Shown one piece after another: positions 7,988 through 15,947 of a stretch of DNA of 64,000 nt. The notes beneath the pieces are model-generated. The model was not told the DNA's origin. It was given only the letters and a program-made list of their open reading frames with translations, and did no database searches. The position numbers were made by a program, and so were the translations under genes. Positions within the stretch are counted from its first letter, which is position 1. Each line of letters starts with the position of its first letter. The DNA comes from JBBIND01 sp037444075 (GTDB taxonomy: Bacteria; Acidobacteriota; Terriglobia; Bryobacterales; Bryobacteraceae): positions 144,561-208,560 of the forward strand of contig JBBIND010000002.1 of NCBI GenBank assembly GCA_037444075.1, read 5' to 3'.

Positions 7988-8751
7988 AGAACATCTGGAT
8001 CATTTGCCGTAAGGAACTGAAAAGCTACTTCGCTTCGCCCATCGCCTACGGGTTGATGGCCTTCTTTGCCGCCATCGCGGGCTACTTCTTCTATGTCGCT
8101 ACCGCGATCTTTGTCACGCGCGGCATGGAGTCCCAGATGATGGGGCGCGGCTTTCCCATGGATGTCAATGAATGGGTCGTGCGCCCGGTTCTCATGAACG
8201 TCAGCGTGATCGGGTTGTTCATGATCCCGATGATCACCATGCGCCTGTTCGCCGAGGAGAAACGGTCCGGCACCATCGAACTGCTGGCTACGTCACCCAT
8301 CCGGGACTGGGAGATCATTCTCGGTAAATGGCTAGCCGCTCTGTTCCTCTACATAAGCATCCTGGGCATCTCGGCCTTGAATCTCGTGATGCTCTTCCTG
8401 TACGGCAGCCCGGATTGGCGTCCGATGCTGGTCGGGTATCTCGGGCTGATTCTGCAAGGGGGCTGCCTGCTGGCTCTCGGTACATTCATTTCCACCACGA
8501 CGCGCAACCAGATTATCGCCGGTACGGCCACTTTCGCCGCCTGCCTGCTGCTGTGGGTGTTTGACTGGGTCAGTTCCTACGAGTCCGCCGCCTGGGCCAA
8601 GGTGATGTCCTACCTCTCGGTGGTCACTCACTTCGAGCCTTTCTCTAAAGGCGTCCTGGACACCAAGGACGTGATCTTCTATCTCTCGGTGACTTTCTTC
8701 GGGCTGTTCCTCACCGCCCGTTCCATGGAATCCATTCGTTGGAGGGCTTAA
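7984..8751 (+). CDS. ABC-2 type permease subunit (GldF-like)
   Basis: A 255-residue integral membrane protein. It begins with NIWIICRKELKSYFASP, the standard start of ABC-2/GldF permeases, followed by about six hydrophobic segments (near residues 18-40, 68-88, 113-135, 145-165, 175-192 and 228-245). The EEKRSGTIELLATSPIRDWEI stretch near residue 90 is the conserved cytoplasmic coupling region of this family. It overlaps the ATPase gene by 4 bases and abuts the next gene, so it is part of the same translational unit. The substrate is not evident. Confidence 0.9.
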   Translation: MKNIWIICRKELKSYFASPIAYGLMAFFAAIAGYFFYVATAIFVTRGMESQMMGRGFPMDVNEWVVRPVLMNVSVIGLFMIPMITMRLFAEEKRSGTIELLATSPIRDWEIILGKWLAALFLYISILGISALNLVMLFLYGSPDWRPMLVGYLGLILQGGCLLALGTFISTTTRNQIIAGTATFAACLLLWVFDWVSSYESAAWAKVMSYLSVVTHFEPFSKGVLDTKDVIFYLSVTFFGLFLTARSMESIRWRA

Positions 8752-10131
8752 ATGAACGTCAGATGGTATCAGACCAGGCAAACCCGGTACGCCGCCTACG
8801 TCACCCTGTACATCGTGATCGTTCTTGCAGTTCTGGGCGCTCTGAATTGGCTATCGAACCGTCACAACCGGTCATATGACGCCACTTCCAGCAAGCGCTT
8901 CAGCCTCTCCGAGCAAAGCCAGAAGATCGTTCGCGAACTGAAGCAGGACGTCAGGATCACCTACTTTGACCAGACCAGCCGGTTTGGGCAGGCGCGTGAC
9001 CTGTTGGACCGCTACCACAACCTGTCCTCCAAGCTGAGCGTGGAGTACATCGACCCTGACAAGGCGCCTCAGGAGGCGCGCGCCGCCGGCGTCCGCAGCT
9101 ACGGCACCATCTTCATCCACGCCGGTGAGCGGCAGGAAGAAGCCAAGGTCGTGAGCGAGGAGGAAATCACCGGCGCGCTCATCCGAGCCTTGAAAGGCGG
9201 CGCGAGGACGGTTTGCTTCGTGGCGGGCAGCGGTGAGCACTCGCTCGAAGAAACCGGACGCTCCGGCTACTCCTCTTTCAAGGAGGTCCTTGAGAAGAAC
9301 AACTACCAGGCGCGCAGCATCTCCTTGCTGGAGAAGCCCGAGGTTCCCGAGGATTGCACCATCCTGATCGTCGGTGGTCCGCGTTTTGACTACCTGGAGC
9401 CCGCCGTGAACGCTGTGCGCGCCTACGTGGAAAAGGGCGGCCGCGCATTGCTCATGGTGGACCCGCCCGTGCGTCTCGGCCGCGAGGAAGTCAGCGAGAA
9501 CGCGGCTCTCGCCAAGTTGCTAGGCTCCTGGGGCATCACTCTGAACCGTGACCTCATCGTAGACACCAGCGGCATCGGCCAGTTGTTCGGTCTGAGCGAA
9601 GTGGTGCCGCTTGTGACCAACTACGAATCGCACGCCATTGTTCGCGACCTGCGCGAAGTGGCCACGGCGTTCCCGCTGTCCCGCTCGCTCGAAACCGGCG
9701 CCGCGGAGAAGGTCACCGTGGAGAAACTCTTCTCAACCAGCGGCAACAGTTTCGCCACGGCCAATCTGACTTCCGCCGAGATTCGCATTGATCCCGGCAA
9801 GGACAAGCGCGGTCCGCACGCCTTGGCGGCCGCCGGTACCGTGGAGACCGGTTCCGCGAATAAGGGCCGTTTTGTCGTGGTCGGTTCCTCCGGCTGGGTT
9901 GCCAACAACATCCTGCGCTTCAACGGCAACCGCGACCTCGCGCTGAACATGATGAACTGGTTGTCCGCTGACGAGGATCTGATTTCCATCCGCCCGAAGG
10001 AGCCGGAAGACAGGCGCCTGAATCTCAGCCGCGCACAGATGTCGCGGATCTTTTACGCCAACGTCATCGGTCTGCCGATCATCATCATCCTGGCCGGTCT
10101 TAGCGTCTGGTGGAGGAGGCGAAAGGGATGA
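8752..10131 (+). CDS. GldG-like ABC transporter auxiliary protein
   Basis: The 459-residue protein has one N-terminal membrane segment (about 17-36), a large extracytoplasmic region and a second membrane segment near the C-terminus (about 432-452) ending in WWRRRKG. The extracytoplasmic part starts with YDATSSKRFSLSEQSQKIVRELKQDVRITYF and contains repeated Rossmann-like stretches, as in GldG/DUF7088 proteins that partner ABC-2 permeases. Co-occurrence with GldA- and GldF-like genes and a DUF4340 gene is a recognised arrangement; its molecular role is not established outside gliding motility. Confidence 0.85.
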   Translation: MNVRWYQTRQTRYAAYVTLYIVIVLAVLGALNWLSNRHNRSYDATSSKRFSLSEQSQKIVRELKQDVRITYFDQTSRFGQARDLLDRYHNLSSKLSVEYIDPDKAPQEARAAGVRSYGTIFIHAGERQEEAKVVSEEEITGALIRALKGGARTVCFVAGSGEHSLEETGRSGYSSFKEVLEKNNYQARSISLLEKPEVPEDCTILIVGGPRFDYLEPAVNAVRAYVEKGGRALLMVDPPVRLGREEVSENAALAKLLGSWGITLNRDLIVDTSGIGQLFGLSEVVPLVTNYESHAIVRDLREVATAFPLSRSLETGAAEKVTVEKLFSTSGNSFATANLTSAEIRIDPGKDKRGPHALAAAGTVETGSANKGRFVVVGSSGWVANNILRFNGNRDLALNMMNWLSADEDLISIRPKEPEDRRLNLSRAQMSRIFYANVIGLPIIIILAGLSVWWRRRKG

Positions 10132-11471
10132 AGTTCCGGGGCCTTCTGCTGGGAGCCATCTTGTTGGCGGGCTTGGCGGGATTGGTCTTCTGGTCGAACC
10201 GCGCGGAGAAAGCCCGCGAGGATAAACCTCCGGAGGGTGCTTCGCCGAAGATCGTCTCCGTAAGCGAAGAGGACATCCGCCGTATCGAAATCAGCCGGGC
10301 GGGAGCCGAAGCCACCGTGCTCGAGAAGAGCGACGATGGCGTCTGGGGCATTGTCGCGCCCCAACCGCTGAGGGCGGACCAGGACGCAGTGCGTTCGCTG
10401 GTGACCTCGCTCTCCTCGCTCAACTCGGACCGGCTGATCGAGGAGAAGGCCGGCGATCTGACTACTTTCGGTCTCGACGCGGCGTCTCTTACGGTTTCTT
10501 TCTTCAAGGCGGACGGCACTTCCAGCGCTCTTAAGATTGGGTCGGAAACTCCCACTGGTGGAGGTTTCTACGCCATGCTGGAAGGCGCTCCCAGCGTTTA
10601 CACGGTCGCGAGTTGGACTAAGTCAGGCTTGGACAAGACGGCGGCCGACCTGCGGGACAAGCGGCTGGTGGCCTTTGATTCGGAAAAACTCAGCCGGCTG
10701 GAGTTGACCGCGGGCGGGGAGACCGTTGAAATCGGCCGGAACGCGGCGAAGCAGTGGCAAATCCTGCGGCCCAAGCCCTACCGCGCGGATGGGGGTGAGG
10801 TTGAATCCTTGATCTCCCGCTTGCGTGACGCCCGCATGGAGTCTGAGCCCACGCCTGAAGAGGCGCGCAAAGCGGCGGCGGCGTTCGCCTCGGCGAAGCC
10901 GGTGGTGGTGGTGCGCGTCACTGACCTCGCGGGCACCCAGCAACTGGAATTGCGCAAGTCCAAGGACAACGATTACTACGCACGGGGCAGCACCGTTGAA
11001 GGTGTTCATAAGCTCTCCAGCCACGTGGGCGATGGGCTCGGCAAGACGCTGGAAGACTTGCGCAACCGCAAGCTCTACGACTTCGAATGGGATCCCCCCA
11101 CCAGGATCGAGATCCGCGATGGGGGCCAGAGGACGGTCTTTGAGAAACGCGAAGACAAGTGGCTGCGAGGCGGCAAGACGCTCGATGCCGCCAGCATGAA
11201 CAGTTTCATCGACAATCTGCGCGACTTGACCGCGCTGAAGTTCAAGGAACAGGGCTTCGGCGAGGTTGAATTTGAGGCCAGTGTGACTTCCGACGCGGGC
11301 AAGCGCGTTGAAAAGGTCCAGTTCTCCAAGAGCGGCGAAAACTTCCTGGCGCGTCGGGACGGCGAGCCCTCCCTTTACGAAATTGATGCCCACGCCGTGG
11401 TTACACTCAGGCAGGCGGTCAAGGACGTCAAGGAGCAAGAAGCTACCACGCAGGAGGGAAAGAAGAAGTAG
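10128..11471 (+). CDS. DUF4340 domain-containing protein
   Basis: The ATG at 10128 overlaps the previous stop (ATGA) and sits 10 bases after a GGAGG site, so I use it rather than a start further upstream. The product (447 residues) has a single N-terminal membrane anchor (about 4-22) followed by repeated units of the kind VSVSEEDIRRIEISR...GVWGIVAPQPLRAD, SEKLSRLELTAGGETVEI...WQILRPKPYRADG and a third, more divergent one. That repeated beta-rich unit is the DUF4340 fold. It is probably an extracytoplasmic partner of the GldFG-like complex. Function unknown. Confidence 0.85.
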   Translation: MKFRGLLLGAILLAGLAGLVFWSNRAEKAREDKPPEGASPKIVSVSEEDIRRIEISRAGAEATVLEKSDDGVWGIVAPQPLRADQDAVRSLVTSLSSLNSDRLIEEKAGDLTTFGLDAASLTVSFFKADGTSSALKIGSETPTGGGFYAMLEGAPSVYTVASWTKSGLDKTAADLRDKRLVAFDSEKLSRLELTAGGETVEIGRNAAKQWQILRPKPYRADGGEVESLISRLRDARMESEPTPEEARKAAAAFASAKPVVVVRVTDLAGTQQLELRKSKDNDYYARGSTVEGVHKLSSHVGDGLGKTLEDLRNRKLYDFEWDPPTRIEIRDGGQRTVFEKREDKWLRGGKTLDAASMNSFIDNLRDLTALKFKEQGFGEVEFEASVTSDAGKRVEKVQFSKSGENFLARRDGEPSLYEIDAHAVVTLRQAVKDVKEQEATTQEGKKK

Positions 11472-11483
11472 CTCCGGAGCCGC

Positions 11484-12029
11484 ATGCACGGCCTCCTTAC
11501 TGACCTCTACCAACTGACGATGGCGGCCGGGTATTTCGAGGCCGGCAAGGCTTCGGAAAAGGCCACCTTCGAGCTGTTCATTCGCCAGCTTCCGCCAGGG
11601 CGCAGTTTTGTCGTGGCGGCCGGCTTGGAGCAAGCAGTTGAATATCTGCTCAACCTGAGCTTCAGCGCGGATGAAATCGACTACCTGAAAGGGCTCCCGC
11701 AGTTTGCGCGTGCCTCCCCGGCCTTCTTTGAAAGCCTTGAGCGCCTCTTGCCCGCCCTGGCCCGTTTGACGCGGCACGTCGCCTCCCGGTCGATCCCGCT
11801 TATTTCCACCGCGGATGCTCACACGGAGAACTGTCTTGAGTTTGCTGATTGGCCGTCGCACTGCGTAGCCGGTACGTGGGGGCAGAAGAAGGCTGCCTGC
11901 ACTGTGCTCGAGGGCGCTCTGGTGTTGCCCAGTTCCGCCGGTCCGCACGCGGTCGAAGGCGCCGCTCAGTCCTGTGCCGGGTCGAACATGACGGCCGTCG
12001 CCTGGCGCCACAGCCTCTCCAGGTCGTAG
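11484..12029 (+). pseudogene. chimeric remnant: nicotinate phosphoribosyltransferase N-terminus joined to nicotinamidase core
   Basis: Residues 1 to about 87 match the N-terminus of nicotinate phosphoribosyltransferase (LLTDLYQLTMAAGYF, FELFIRQLPPGRSFVVAAGLEQ, LPQF). From about residue 88 the protein switches to the middle of an isochorismatase-fold nicotinamidase (ISTADAHTENCLEF, DWPSHCVAGTWGQ). The first lacks its active-site residues; the second lacks the N-terminal catalytic Asp and the C-terminal Lys and Cys regions. The last 25 residues overlap rsfS on the other strand and match nothing. Two consecutive NAD-salvage genes seem to have been fused in frame by a deletion near 11745 and then truncated. 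The open frame starts 12 bases after the DUF4340 stop. Not expected to be enzymatic. Confidence 0.75.
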
Positions 12030-12325
12030 TAATTGCGGGCTTTTTCCGAAAAGACATGGACCAGGAAATGGCCGTAGTCGAGCAGCACCCACTCGGCGTG
12101 CTGATAGCCTTCGACGCTCAATGGCGTCACTCCAGCGGCCTTCAGTTTCGCCTCGATTTCATCACTGATGGCCTGAATCTGGCGCGGGTTGCTGCCCGTG
12201 CACAGGACGAAATAGTCGGTGAATGAATTCAGGCCGGAGAGGTCGAGGATGCTGATGTCGGAAGCCTTCTTCGAGTCGGCCGCATGGGCCGCAACGATCC
12301 AGGGTGACTCTGCAGGACGGCGCAC
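11966..12325 (-). CDS. rsfS: ribosomal silencing factor RsfS (Iojap/YbeB)
   Basis: Small cytoplasmic protein that binds ribosomal protein L14 on the 50S subunit and blocks subunit joining during starvation. The family core is clear: KKASDISILDLSGLNSFTDY, FVLCTGSNPRQIQAI, VEGYQHAEWVLLDYGHFLVHVF and the terminal YYDLERLW. Length (119) is normal. Often rsfS stands beside nadD, but here its neighbour is the decayed NAD-salvage chimera, which overlaps its 3' end. The start is assumed at the ATG 12325; a slightly different start is possible. Confidence 0.93.
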   Translation of the reverse strand: MRRPAESPWIVAAHAADSKKASDISILDLSGLNSFTDYFVLCTGSNPRQIQAISDEIEAKLKAAGVTPLSVEGYQHAEWVLLDYGHFLVHVFSEKARNYYDLERLWRQATAVMFDPAQD

Positions 12326-12403
12326 GCGCTTGCGTTTGAGTGGGGTCTCTGGGGGGGTCGCTTTCTTCGCCGTTGTTCCGTCCTCTTCCTGAGCGTATCG
12401 TAC

Positions 12404-12409
12404 TACAAT
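12404..12409 (+). promoter_or_regulatory. -10-like hexamer, probable leaderless start
   Basis: TACAAT is followed by 8 bases and the ATG at 12418. There is no Shine-Dalgarno sequence between them, so transcription probably begins at or near the start codon. Confidence 0.5.
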
Positions 12410-12417
12410 TAGAATTC

Positions 12418-13248
12418 ATGCGTCGATGGCGGATTAGTGTGTCAGCGTGGGCCGTGCTGGCTGCAGCCGTGTATGCCGGCGACACGCCTGAGTTCCGCCG
12501 GGCGACCCAGGATGCCGAGCGCATTCGCACGCTCGTCGACCAAGGGGCATTGCCGCAGGCGGCGCTTAATGAAGCGGCTCAGGCTGTCGAGGCCGCCACC
12601 CTTCAGGCCGTTTTGCGCCGCACGCTGTACGGTGAACTCACCGTGGAGCAACTCACAGAGGCGCAGGCTGCCGAAATGGTGGACGCCGCCGCTCGTCTCC
12701 TCCTGCAGCAACAGGACCGGGTGGACCGGACCCGGCGTCTGATCGAAGCAGGCGCCGCGCCGCCAACGTCTCTGACGCCCGTTTTGGAGGAACTCGACGC
12801 CCGGCGCAGGACGCATGACCTCGCCTTGAACCGGGCCGCTCTGTTGCGCCAGTTGGCAGAGATGGCGCGTGCCGAGGAAGCTGTTGAGGAGCGCCTGGAA
12901 CTCTCTCCTGTCACGCCGTTCAAGCCTTCCGAGCGGTTCGATGGCGGCGGCGTGTTTCATCCCGGGCATTTGCGCGCCATTACCACTGCCTACTTGGCCC
13001 AGTTCTCCCGCCCGCTGCCCATCAGCGCCAACGGCGATACTGCCACGCACCGGGCCATGGGCTTCGACCACCGCGGCCGTGTCGACGTGGCCTTGAATCC
13101 GGACTCCACGGAAGGTGCCTGGTTGCTCCGGCTTCTCGAGCAGATGGGCGTGCCTTACCACGCCTTTCGCGTATCCATCGCTGGCCGCTCCACCGCGCCT
13201 CACGTTCATATCGGACCCCCGAGCCTGCGCCTGCGCAGGGCGGACTGA
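12418..13248 (+). CDS. secreted protein with coiled-coil region and possible M15-like metal site
   Basis: I do not recognise a named family. The ATG at 12418 gives a signal peptide (RRWRISVSAWAVLAAAVYAG) and 276 residues. Residues 25-165 are helical, rich in Ala, Glu and Arg, probably coiled coil. The last 90 residues are globular, with GFDHRGRVDVALNPDS and, at the end, STAPHVHIGPPS. A His/Asp pair followed by an HxH near the C-terminus recalls D-Ala-D-Ala carboxypeptidase-type (M15) zinc sites, but the spacing is not canonical, so this is only a suggestion. It is followed 13 bases later by hpt. Confidence 0.7.
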   Translation: MRRWRISVSAWAVLAAAVYAGDTPEFRRATQDAERIRTLVDQGALPQAALNEAAQAVEAATLQAVLRRTLYGELTVEQLTEAQAAEMVDAAARLLLQQQDRVDRTRRLIEAGAAPPTSLTPVLEELDARRRTHDLALNRAALLRQLAEMARAEEAVEERLELSPVTPFKPSERFDGGGVFHPGHLRAITTAYLAQFSRPLPISANGDTATHRAMGFDHRGRVDVALNPDSTEGAWLLRLLEQMGVPYHAFRVSIAGRSTAPHVHIGPPSLRLRRAD

Positions 13249-13261
13249 CCGGCACATCAAA

Positions 13262-13783
13262 ATGCCTGACCCCTCACTTCGTGTCCTGATTAGTGCCGAC
13301 GAGATCCAGCGGCGCGTCCAGGAGTTGGGCGCTCAAATCGCTGCGGATTACCCGGACGGCACGCTCTATTTGATTGGCATCCTCAAAGGCGCCTGTCCGT
13401 TCCTGGCCGATTTGGCCCGCTCGATTCCCCGCTCCTGCCGCTTCGATTTCATCGGTACTTCAAGCTACGGCAAAGGGAAGACGACCTCGGGCGAAGTCCG
13501 GCTGACCAAGGACCTTGACGTTTCCATCGAGGGCGCGGACGTGTTGATTGTGGAGGACATCGTGGATACCGGCGTGACGCTGACGTATCTTACCCACGTG
13601 CTGGAGCAACGCAAACCCCGCTCCATCCGGATTGCCGCGCTGCTCGACAAACCTGAACGGCGTTTGCGCCCCGTCGAAGCGCACTACGTGGGCTTCAAGA
13701 TTCCGGATCAGTTCGTGGTTGGCTACGGTCTGGATTACGCCGAAGATTATCGCAATCTCAAAGACATCTGCGTCTTGGATTGA
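13262..13783 (+). CDS. hpt: hypoxanthine phosphoribosyltransferase
   Basis: Purine salvage enzyme converting hypoxanthine or guanine and PRPP to IMP or GMP. The PRPP loop VLIVEDIVDTGVTL is intact, as are LYLIGILKGACPFLADLAR near the N-terminus, SSYGKGKTTSGEVRLTKDLD (flexible active-site loop) and VGYGLDYAEDYRNLKDICVL at the end. I use the ATG at 13262, which gives 174 residues, the usual length; the frame is open further upstream but that part is antisense-like coding of the preceding gene. The gene stops 64 bases before tRNA-Gln. Confidence 0.95.
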   Translation: MPDPSLRVLISADEIQRRVQELGAQIAADYPDGTLYLIGILKGACPFLADLARSIPRSCRFDFIGTSSYGKGKTTSGEVRLTKDLDVSIEGADVLIVEDIVDTGVTLTYLTHVLEQRKPRSIRIAALLDKPERRLRPVEAHYVGFKIPDQFVVGYGLDYAEDYRNLKDICVLD

Positions 13784-13830
13784 GTGCCGTGTTGTGCACC
13801 CTTCCGCGGCGCGTTTGGGCCGGCGCTTGA

Positions 13831-13836
13831 TATAAT
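13831..13836 (+). promoter_or_regulatory. -10 box of tRNA-Gln
   Basis: A perfect TATAAT lies 11 bases before the mature 5' end of tRNA-Gln, so transcription would begin about 4-5 bases before the tRNA. The -35 region is not recognisable. Confidence 0.65.
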
Positions 13837-13847
13837 GAAACTCGGAC

Positions 13848-13921
13848 TGGGAGGTCGTCTAACGGTAAGACTGCGGACTCTGGATCCGCCTATCGGGGTT
13901 CGAATCCCTGCCTCCCAGCCA
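13848..13921 (+). tRNA. tRNA-Gln (anticodon CTG), CCA encoded
   Basis: The cloverleaf folds fully: acceptor TGGGAGG with CCTCCCA, a 3-bp D stem, anticodon stem GCGGA/TCCGC around loop CTCTGGA (anticodon CTG, reads CAG), and T arm CGGGG-TTCGAAT-CCCTG. Discriminator G and a genomically encoded CCA follow. The next protein gene starts only 11 bases after the CCA. Confidence 0.95.
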
Positions 13922-13932
13922 GGATTCTGCGC

Positions 13933-14748
13933 ATGACCTTTCTCCGCAACGCATTCAACCATGCCGTGTTGTTCCTGCTGGCTGTGTCCGCGGGACTAGC
14001 CGCGGCGCAGCAGGCGCAGGCTCCGGAAGGGCTTGAAAAGGCGCTGGTCGAGCGCGTGAAGTTCTTCTACCAGGCGCATGTGGACGGGAAGTTCAGGGTT
14101 GCGGATAAGGTCGTGGCCGAGGACAGCAAAGACGCTTTTTTCGAGGCGGAAAAGCGCCGGTACGACGCCTTCGAGATCGTCAAGGTGGCGTTTGAGGATA
14201 ACTTCTCACGCGCCCGCGTCCTGGTTTCCTGCGACGCCGAGATGCAGATGCCCGGCTTCCCCACGAGCAAAGCCAAGGTCCCTGTCCAGAGCCTTTGGAA
14301 GCTCGAGAACGGTGAATGGTTCTGGCACGTGGCGCCGGTCCCGGCCGTGGATTCTCCGTTCGGTTCGATGACGCCGGGCCAAGGCGGCTCCGCCAGCTTC
14401 ATCTCCGCCGGGCCACGGAGTTTCTCGGATCTGTCTCAACTAGCCAAACTGGATCGGGAGCAGATCACGTTTCAGCCGCAACAACTTGGCCGCGAGGAAG
14501 TCGTAATCACGCACTCACTCCCCGGCGAATTGGAGTTGAAGCTGGAGGCAGTGAGCCATCCCGCGCTCAAGGTCGCGCTCGATACGACAAACCTGAAGCC
14601 GGGCGCTGCGGCGCGTCTGTCGGTGCACCATCACCCCGTGGAGAAGCCGGCTCCCAGGGAGGTGGAAGTGCTCGTGAGAGTGCTGCCGATTGAGACCGTG
14701 CTTCGCCTTCGCGTCGTGATTGCTGCGGCTGCTCCCGCGGCGCCATGA
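13933..14748 (+). CDS. secreted protein of unknown function, co-transcribed with tRNA-Gln
   Basis: Not a family I recognise. The 271-residue product has a signal peptide (about 1-26, ending AAAQQAQA). Residues 35-135 look like an NTF2-like or cystatin-like alpha+beta fold (LVERVKFFYQAHVDGKF, then strands up to LWKLENGEWFWHV). Residues 180-265 are beta-rich (LPGELELKLEAVSHPALKVALDTTNLKPG), resembling an Ig-like or DUF1573-type domain. Its ATG lies 11 bases after tRNA-Gln and its AGGA ribosome-binding site overlaps the last base of the tRNA CCA. No separate promoter fits in that gap. Confidence 0.75.
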   Translation: MTFLRNAFNHAVLFLLAVSAGLAAAQQAQAPEGLEKALVERVKFFYQAHVDGKFRVADKVVAEDSKDAFFEAEKRRYDAFEIVKVAFEDNFSRARVLVSCDAEMQMPGFPTSKAKVPVQSLWKLENGEWFWHVAPVPAVDSPFGSMTPGQGGSASFISAGPRSFSDLSQLAKLDREQITFQPQQLGREEVVITHSLPGELELKLEAVSHPALKVALDTTNLKPGAAARLSVHHHPVEKPAPREVEVLVRVLPIETVLRLRVVIAAAAPAAP

Positions 14749-14807
14749 TCGGTTCCGGCTGAACCTGGCACCTTACTTGCACCGATAGCGGTTAGAGATC
14801 ACCTGCT

Positions 14808-15395
14808 ATGATCGCCCCGATAAAAAACCAAACTGCGTCTTCTTTGCTGGCGGCATCCCTGGCCGAACTCCCGGGAGCCCCGGCGGGCGCCGCCAACTCC
14901 TTCGAAAATCAGCTCAAGAGCGCTCTGGAGGAGTCCTTGGGCAAGGACGGTGGAGTGCTTGCCAATGCTCGCCTGAGCGTATCCAAAGAGGCGGGTGAAG
15001 GAGCCCCGGGCACGCCCGCGGGGAGTCGATTTGTTGTCACTGTCGAGATTCCACCACAAGCGGCCGCCAGTTCTTCCTCCGAGCCTCCGGCGAACCAGAA
15101 GGCCGCTGCCGCACAACCGGCGGCTGCCGCCGCTCCCGCTGTGGTGAACAAGGACGCCGTGACCATCCTGCGCGAGCAACTCAGCGCCATGGGCATCGCC
15201 TCTAACCAGATGCGTTTCGAACGTTGGGATGAGGTTATCAACAATGTGGGCGGCAACTACGTCAACCGGTTGATTCGGGTGGACATCGGCAACGGGATCT
15301 CTGAAGACTTCTGCGCCACCGGGACCATGCAGAAGCCCTATATCACGGCCACCGAAATCCTCCGGTTGCAGAAGATGGGGAATGTCGTGGCGTGA
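14808..15395 (+). CDS. lineage-specific protein of unknown function
   Basis: I cannot assign a family. The 195-residue protein has no signal peptide. Residues 15-55 contain a helical SFENQLKSALEESLGK stretch, 70-85 a strand pair, 85-115 a low-complexity Ala/Ser/Pro/Lys linker, and 118-195 a compact, well-conserved-looking C-terminal domain (AVTILREQLSAMGI, MRFERWDEVINNVGGNYVNRLIRVDIGNG, TATEILRL). The modular layout suggests a C-terminal functional domain on a flexible tether. It ends beside a perfect hairpin. Confidence 0.65.
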   Translation: MIAPIKNQTASSLLAASLAELPGAPAGAANSFENQLKSALEESLGKDGGVLANARLSVSKEAGEGAPGTPAGSRFVVTVEIPPQAAASSSSEPPANQKAAAAQPAAAAAPAVVNKDAVTILREQLSAMGIASNQMRFERWDEVINNVGGNYVNRLIRVDIGNGISEDFCATGTMQKPYITATEILRLQKMGNVVA

Positions 15396-15398
15396 GCA

Positions 15399-15419
15399 CA
15401 GGGGCGCAGCGCGCCCCTG
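15399..15419. terminator. bidirectional hairpin between convergent genes
   Basis: CAGGGGCGC and GCGCCCCTG form a perfect 9-bp stem with a 3-base loop, exactly between two convergent genes. There is no T run on either side, so it may act as a weak terminator or transcript-end stabiliser in both directions. Confidence 0.5.
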
Positions 15420-15428
15420 CGCCGGTGA

Positions 15429-15947
15429 TCAGAGAGTAATGCCCAACTTCTGGGCGATGCTACGCAGAAGAGCCCGGTCACGGGCAGTAAAGCCGTGCTC
15501 CAGGTTCTCATACAGCTCTTTGTTGCGGACGACCACGATGCCGCCGAAGTCCCAGGCCAATTCTTCGCCCTCAGCCAGCGGACGCAGCGGGCAGGGGATC
15601 TCAGGCACATCGGCGCCGGGCAGATTGGTGACGCCGGGTCCCTTGGGCGGGATGTTTACCGTGCTGGCGATCTCCCTGGATAGCGCCAGGATATCGAGGA
15701 AGGGCTTTCCATCCGGTCCAGCGAGTGGCTTGCCGTTATCGTCGTTTACGGCCAGTACGTGCTCGTAGATGATGGTCCTGCGGGTAGACTGCGCGGCCTT
15801 TGGGTCGAACCAGCCCTTGGGAGCCCGGTTAGGATTCCAGGGTGGCGCTTCCTGCCCTGTAATCTGCTCGTAAGCTTCGCGGGTTTGGAAGTACGGAAAC
15901 AGGTAGAGGTTCTCAAGTCCGTATTTCGGGAAGGGTAATGCTGGCAA
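15429..15947 (-). CDS. conserved-looking protein of unknown function
   Basis: The family is not recognised. The start is TTG at 15947, fixed by an AGGAGG site 7 bases upstream. The 172-residue product has no signal peptide or membrane segment; it is rich in Pro and aromatic residues in the N-terminal half (LPFPKYGLENLYLFPYFQT, PPWNPNRAPKGWFDP), then carries a central DDNGKPLAGPDGKPFLDILALSREIA and a C-terminal helical LLRSIAQKLGITL. It reads like a globular cytoplasmic protein. Confidence 0.6.
   Translation of the reverse strand: MPALPFPKYGLENLYLFPYFQTREAYEQITGQEAPPWNPNRAPKGWFDPKAAQSTRRTIIYEHVLAVNDDNGKPLAGPDGKPFLDILALSREIASTVNIPPKGPGVTNLPGADVPEIPCPLRPLAEGEELAWDFGGIVVVRNKELYENLEHGFTARDRALLRSIAQKLGITL

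Noticed and set aside
10623..12092. Long antisense frame over the DUF4340 gene
   Set aside because: High-GC antisense shadow; composition and lack of motifs contrast with clear repeats on the plus strand.
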